From: Oenanthe sinensis
Lineage: Eukaryota; Streptophyta; Magnoliopsida; Apiales; Apiaceae
Direction: 5' to 3'
Length of the DNA: 64,000 bases
NCBI GenBank assembly: GCA_028671895.1
Contig: CM053796.1
Location: forward strand, 25,604,860-25,668,859
Shown here: in pieces, positions 58,774 to 64,000 of the stretch
How positions within the stretch are numbered: position 1 is the first letter of the stretch
How the letters are laid out: every line of letters starts with the position of its first letter
Translations under genes and position numbers: made by a program
The notes under the pieces: generated by a model
What the model was told of the DNA's origin: nothing
Database searches by the model: none
Seen by the model: the letters and a program-made list of their open reading frames with translations, nothing else

Positions 58774-61700
58774 ATGGCAAACCCAAATTTCACAATTCCC
58801 AAGACCAACTTTGTTAATCTCTCTGCTGATCGAGCAACTGGTAGATTTATTCACTATCAGTTCTGGATTGAATCCCTCAACAACACTTCAATCATAAGTC
58901 ATGCCTTAACCGCCTCTCCCATCCTGAATGTCGAAGCCCTTCAAGCTGCTTACTCAACACTAGAGATTCAGGGTGGAAAAGCAAATCCAACAGGCCTATC
59001 CTTTACTATTGGTGGTGCCAAATATGAAGTCAGTCTGCAGAAGTTCAATGAGATTCTTGGGCTTCCTACAGAAGATTATGCTCCAGAACACACTATGGAG
59101 GATATGTTGCAATTATTCACGGAGATAGGTTGTCGCCCTCCAACGGGTCCTATCAAGGTAACAAAGGTTAACACCGGTATGCTACCAGCTGAGTGGGATT
59201 ATGTAGTTCAGGCCATTCAGCGCTGCATGTTCCCAAAGGACAAAGACTACAGGCCAATGAACAACAGCTGCCGGGTAATACTATATGGAGTGGCAAACAA
59301 CAGGAGAGTGAATGTGGGCAAACATCTGTTGATTCAGTTGCTTGAGAGGTGGGCATTGGAGAAAAATGCATCTAGGAATCCGGAAGATGGTCCAGTCAAA
59401 TGCTGGATGCCAAGATTTCTTCAGATGGTTCTGGATGACGTCCTTTCAGAGGAACACAGAAGAGTATTTCAAGGCTCTGAAAGGATGGCATGTTTTGATA
59501 TGACTCTAAAGAGTATCTCCACCATGGAAACCCAGCAAAAGTCAAGACTTTTTGAGTTGCGCCTGACTCCGTACTTCCAGGATCTGCAAGATGAGTATGC
59601 TAGGAGGCATGCTTCTCAGTTTACTGCAGTAGAAGCTGAGAGTAGCGGTAACGAAGCTGAAGGTGGAGATCAAGTGCCTACAAATTTGGAACAAGCAGGT
59701 ATGGATGTTGACATGGCCGAGGCAAATGTTGCAGAAGCTGGAGCTGACAAGGATGACGATCTTCTGAGTCAGGTACCTATTCTTGCTGATCTTGATCAAT
59801 CATCAATTCAACCTGTTTTCTACAGCCGTGGGCCTGAAAACCCCCAGGCTCTATCCCAGGCTGCAAGCCCTTCTGTTCATAAACGTTCAGCCAGCCCTAA
59901 AACTGGTGATAAAAGGAAGGCAAGCTTATCTGAGTCGAGTGATTCGAGTGGAGGGAGTGTAGGAGTTGAGAGAGTAGTCACTTCAGCAGCTCTGCCACCT
60001 CCAAAGAAGCAAAAGGTGGATTCAAACACAGTGGCAACTGCACAACCTGTTAAGGCTAGTTCACCTCTCACAGCCACCACACCTCACGCTGGTGGCTCTC
60101 CTCTCCAAAACATTTCAACACATTCGCACTCTCCTAGGCATGTTGGTGAGAGTCAAGGAGGGGGTCCAGCTCAACAGCCAATAGGAGCTGGCCCTACCTC
60201 CCCTGAGTTGTCCGCTCAGGGCTCTTTGAGCAATTTCTCGGAAGGGGAATGGCAAACTGAGACTAGCACTTCTGATACTAGTATCTCAGGAAGTTTTAAT
60301 GAGGAAGAGTTTGTCGAATCCAGTACGGATGACGCTTCCTCATCTAAATCAGAAAACAAGTTGCTCGCAGAGCAACGACATCTGGTGACTGGTGGGTCTA
60401 CGCCTCCAGAACAGCCCAGCGAACCAGAAAAGGTTCTAAGTGAACAAGGGGATGACATGGTCATAACGCCATCTCCTATCGTAGACACAGCGCTTAAAGG
60501 CTCAGTCTCACTGACCGATATCGCCGACCAACTCACCGCTAGTCCCCAGCGATTAGTGGATGAGGCTCTAGTACTGTTAGGCTCTAAACACGAGGGAGAG
60601 ACAGGGAGAGTATATCCCTTCTTTTTAAGGATCTTGAGTGAAACAGAACCCGGCGAGAGTAAACAGTTTAACCCAAGCCAAACACCGTCCCCCAAATTGC
60701 AGGATCTAGTGAAGAAAGTGGAGGCTTTGGATGCTGGAGTTACTGGTGTTACTGCTGCTGTCTCTTCTCACTCTGGAAGATTGGAGGTTGGAGCTCAGTT
60801 CATGGAGACCCTGATTGCCGTCCAAAATCAAATGATTGACAAGATAAATAATCTTGGATTGGCACAGGTGGAGGTTGGGAGGTCAGTAGATGATGTCACT
60901 TATGGCATGTCTCAGGTTTGGACGAAGCTGAATGAACTACTTGATGCTGTCTTTGGACGTAACAAGGCTGGACCTGGTCCTTCAACCGGTGGTGGTGGTG
61001 ACGATAATAATGATGATGATGCTCCTGATGAGGATAACACACCTAAGGGGGAGAAGGAGGATCAGGGTCTGAAAAAGCTGACTAGTAAGGGTCCGGTGAT
61101 CGAGTCCTCAAACAAATCTGGTGAAAAGGTGGAGGAGACTCAACCGGCTCTTAAGGACAAAGGCAAGCAGAAGATGGTAGTTGAAGAAGAAGCTGAGAAA
61201 GAAACACCTCTCGTCGATGCATTTATGGGAGACTTTATTGAAGATTCTAATGAGGATGAGATGGATGTAGAAGCCTTAGTGGCAAGGAGGTCGAGACTCG
61301 AGCAACGGGCAAAAGAGTGGGAACAAGAAAGAGGTCTAAATCCTGGCGGATCCGGCGCAGGAGTTGCAAGTGATGCAGGAGACCACTCGGTTGCTGACGA
61401 GCATGTGCCAGAAGAAGAAGTTGATGAAGCGGAGATGTAAGGAGAGATTTTCAGGGAAGCCATAGAAAGAGTAAATGAAGAAGTACTACAAGGGATAGTT
61501 GAAAAAGAACTAATGGCAAAGAAGAAGAGAGCGGCTCAGAAAACTCAGCATGAGTATGAAATGAAAAAGATCAAAGATCCTACGGTCCAGGCTGACATAA
61601 GGAGGGAAGGTCCCGAGTGGGACAAGGCTAGAGAAGCCTTAGCTGGACCAAGAGCCTATGTTCATGACTCAGAAAGATTGAGCTTTCTTCTTCATAAGCT

Positions 61701-62904
61701 AGAAAATCTAAACCCTGGGCTGCTGAATTATCTAAATTGCATAAGACAGGGATGCACCTCCGTACAAGTCATATTCAAGGAGAAGGCATGGAATCTGATG
61801 ATCACTTGGACACCCATAACAAAAATCGGGCCGTGTATGGTCGATGAAGCTTTCTTCCAAGAAAGGGGTGCAAGTGAACTGGTAGAATTCGCTCACAAGG
61901 TAGACACCTCTGTCAAGACTGGAGTGCTGTTTAAGGAGAAATTGTTGAAGATGGCTGAAGACAGAGGGGTTGACATTATTCTAAATCCCTACCAGATCAG
62001 ATATGTCCATGACAAGGTCTTGAGGATCGTAAATCTGCATGACTCGAAACTAACTCCGAGCGGAAATGTGCTGACGGCAGTTGCAAAGCTAGTTCTCTCT
62101 AAGGGTTTTCTAACAAAGGAAAAGAAGCTGGTGGCTAAGGACTTGGAGAAGCTGATAAGAAGGCAAGATGCTAGATACAAGTTGCCTGAAGCTACACTAC
62201 CAGTGGTTAAGAAGGAACCTGAAGACTATGCATTCGAGCAGCAAGACGAGGCAATAAGGGAGCATGTGCAGAGATACGGAGATCCAAGAATAGACATTCC
62301 AGAAGAAGGGGAAATAAGGGAGGAAACTGGTGCAGTGGCTGGTGCAAATGTCAAGTTTGTCAAAAGCAAAGCTGAGAATGAGAATGATCTACTGATCTAT
62401 ACAGACAAGCATCAGGTGGAAACCATCATTGAAATCAAGTACGACATCTTTGCAGAACACAGTCATGAAACACTGTGTATTATAAGGGAATTGATTGATG
62501 AGATGGATGATGTTGACGAGTTTGATCAGGATTATCTAAGGGTCACGTTTGATAACTTCTGTAAGAGAAGACAACAGCTTGATATTCAGAGGCTACATCA
62601 ATGCACCACCGCTATTGTCATTGGATACCCTAAGCAGCTGGTTATAAGGAAGAAAGGGGAAAAGGGGTACCCTGACAAAGTCACGAAGCTGAGGTTTGAA
62701 GACATTCCCACGAAGCTTACCACTCGCAGCATGGTTGAAAGGTGGTTGAGGTTGTTTCGAAATTACAAGATCAGAAATCATGTGGAAGCAGAAGGACTTA
62801 ATCTTCTCAAGAAAAGAATGGATGAAGTCTGCAACCCTGAGTTCATGAAGAAAGAAAAAGCAGCCAAGAAGAAAGCTCGTGAGGAAGAGGAGCGCAAGAA
62901 ATAA
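58774..62904 (+). pseudogene. Element B ORF2: about 1,376-residue accessory protein, one in-frame stop
   Basis: The start MANPNFTIPKTNF is shared with A. Residues 1-275 form a globular domain (FTIGGAKYEVSLQKFNEILG near 80-100; WMPRFLQMVLDDVLS near 210). Residues 276-640 are acidic, Ser/Pro-rich and probably disordered, with a KRSASPKTGDKRKAS stretch near 369 and a PPPKKQKVD nuclear-signal-like motif near 409. A coiled coil is likely at about 640-730, then Asp/Glu-rich helices. A globular C-domain (about 955-1350) ends in a Lys/Glu tail. There is no signal peptide, transmembrane segment or protease-type cleavage signal, so it is unlike an envelope protein. The only break is TAA at 61438 (CAA in A, codon 889). 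It resembles, from memory, retroelement-associated proteins found beside plant Sirevirus pol genes; function unknown. Confidence 0.88.
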
Positions 62905-63376
62905 AAGTTTTAATGTATTATGCTTGTAATGTTTCTTTGCGTTGTAATTTGTTTTCTTGTTTTCCTGCATTGTAAAAATATTATCTGTTTTCTTGTGTAG
63001 TGTAAGGTAGAAGTTAGTTAGCTAAGTGTCTTGAAACTGGTTTATATTAGGCGTCAATTATTTTGCAAAGTTCGTCGGTGGTAATACTGCTAAAAGGACT
63101 TTAGAAGGATAATTGAAGATTGAGTGGACCGTGCTCTTAAAGTACTTAGAGAAAATCTCTAGAAGAGCATGAAGCCATTTAATCGAGCCAACAGGTGTCC
63201 AATTTTGGCACTTGAAGTATCAGTAATAGACATGAAGTTAATTAATCAAGCCAAGCATTATGTAAGTTGACATGATCTTTTATGAATGTTATTTTATCTT
63301 TTTCAGTCCCTGTTTAGTTGAGTTATCCTCATTGTGAATTTGGTTGTCATTGTTAGACAATCAAATAGGGGGAGAT
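62905..63376 (+). other. B 3' untranslated region and polypurine tract
   Basis: No gene. Near-identical to A 34694-35155. The polypurine tract CAAATAGGGGGAGATT is at 63362-63376, directly against the 3' LTR. Confidence 0.88.
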
Positions 63377-64000
63377 TGAAAGGCATAGGTGTACTAACTT
63401 GTAACACTTAATTATTATGTAACTCAACTAGAGAAAAGATAAAACAACAGCAAAACAAGAGAAACTAAAGAAGCACATGGAATCAATCAACTGAAGAAAT
63501 GGTAATGATACTTGGTAACTACAAGTAACCAATTTGGTTAATCAAGGATGCATAAGTGAGAAGAAGTTCAATCTGAGTATTGCTCATGCCCTAACTTATC
63601 TAATGGAGAATCAAATTAATGTCAAAGAAGTATCAAGAAGACCAAATTGATTTCATGTACTATATATCAACATCTGGGTAATGTAAAGGTTAATCAACAA
63701 ATGAGAACTGACATTTAGAAGCAAGAACCCCTACAAGACTAGTCACTTATGAACCAGACCATTGCATCAAGTGTCAGGACATTGGAGGCAAGTTCATGTC
63801 AGTAATAGAAGATCTCATTTGAATTGAGTGAGGAAAAGAAATTGAAGAAGCTAGGGAAACTTGCTCATAAAGGTTAATTCTCAATTAGTCACTAAAGAAG
63901 GTCAACATTGGATGTGTGCATATTTGCCAAGGCAAATGTCGATCCACAACAGATCGAGATGCGGGTCGAGATTTATAAGTGAAGTAAAACATTGCAAAGG
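63377..64000 (+). repeat. 3' LTR of element B, cut by the window end
   Basis: First 624 bp of the LTR, matching 37089-37712 with nine substitutions. The GATCGAGAT array begins at about 63940 and runs off the window. Confidence 0.95.

Larger units (their letters stand above)
37089..64000 (+). mobile_element. Element B: second copy of the A family, interrupted by C, right end outside window
   Basis: The order is 5' LTR (37089-38319), leader, gag (split by C), pol, spacer, ORF2, polypurine tract and the first 624 bp of the 3' LTR. It is inserted in G in the same orientation as A, only 686 bp away. The five bases before it are CAAGC; the matching copy would be right of the window. Nine substitutions separate the visible parts of its LTRs. 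B is better preserved than A: pol and ORF2 each have a single premature stop and the RT YVDD and RNase H CDN motifs are intact. Gag has three stops plus the C insertion. Confidence 0.95.

Noticed and set aside
58774..62904. ORF2 as a retroviral-type envelope gene
   Set aside because: No signal peptide, transmembrane segment or cleavage site is visible, and the protein has a nuclear-signal-like motif and a coiled coil.

Overview
The window is a block of nested long-terminal-repeat (LTR) retrotransposons from a plant nuclear genome, most likely a repeat-rich flowering plant and probably a eudicot; the species cannot be fixed from the sequence. Evidence: Ty1/copia elements with 5-bp target duplications, primer-binding sites (PBS) matching the 3' end of plant initiator tRNA-Met (TGGTATCAGAGC), a very large gag with two zinc knuckles and a coiled coil as in the plant-specific Sirevirus lineage, and an old Ty3/gypsy element with the double RNase H of the Tat clade. 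I found no host gene, tRNA, rRNA or CRISPR array.

I name the elements G, A, B, C, D and E. G is a decayed Tat-type gypsy element forming the base layer (17735-21619 and 36403-37088). A (21620-36397, + strand, duplication CCCTA) is a complete 14.8-kb copia element in G's second RNase H domain. B (37089 to beyond 64000, + strand) is a second copy of A's family in G's integrase. C (40693-53468, duplication AAAGA) is a 12.8-kb non-autonomous element inserted in B's gag. E (1-445 and 12744-about 17734, - strand) is a decayed copia element at G's left side, and D (446-12738, - strand, duplication GGAGT) is a 12.3-kb non-autonomous element inserted in E's integrase gene.

The relative age follows from the nesting and from LTR divergence counted by eye. 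G is oldest. E is heavily mutated. A (about 17 LTR substitutions outside the repeats) and B (9 in the 624 bp visible) are intermediate. D (about 5 substitutions plus one indel) is young. C (one substitution in 1,960 bp) is very recent.

A and B each carry gag, a pol in the -1 frame relative to gag, a 1.3-kb repeat-bearing spacer, and then an accessory ORF of about 1,380 codons (called ORF2 here). ORF2 has no visible signal peptide or membrane anchor. It has a globular N-domain, a basic nuclear-signal-like motif, a coiled coil and a globular C-domain. It is the best candidate in the window for a poorly described function. No visible copy of any gene is fully intact: A and B carry several premature stops, many of them C-to-T or G-to-A changes.

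C and D are the same type of non-autonomous element with different LTRs. Both have shattered gag-pol remnants, a shared intron-like segment, AT-rich tandem repeats in the leader and many polypurine blocks near the 3' end. Each LTR family or leader carries its own short palindromic or TCGA-core repeat array, most strikingly the GCGCC hairpins with paired arm changes in the C LTRs.
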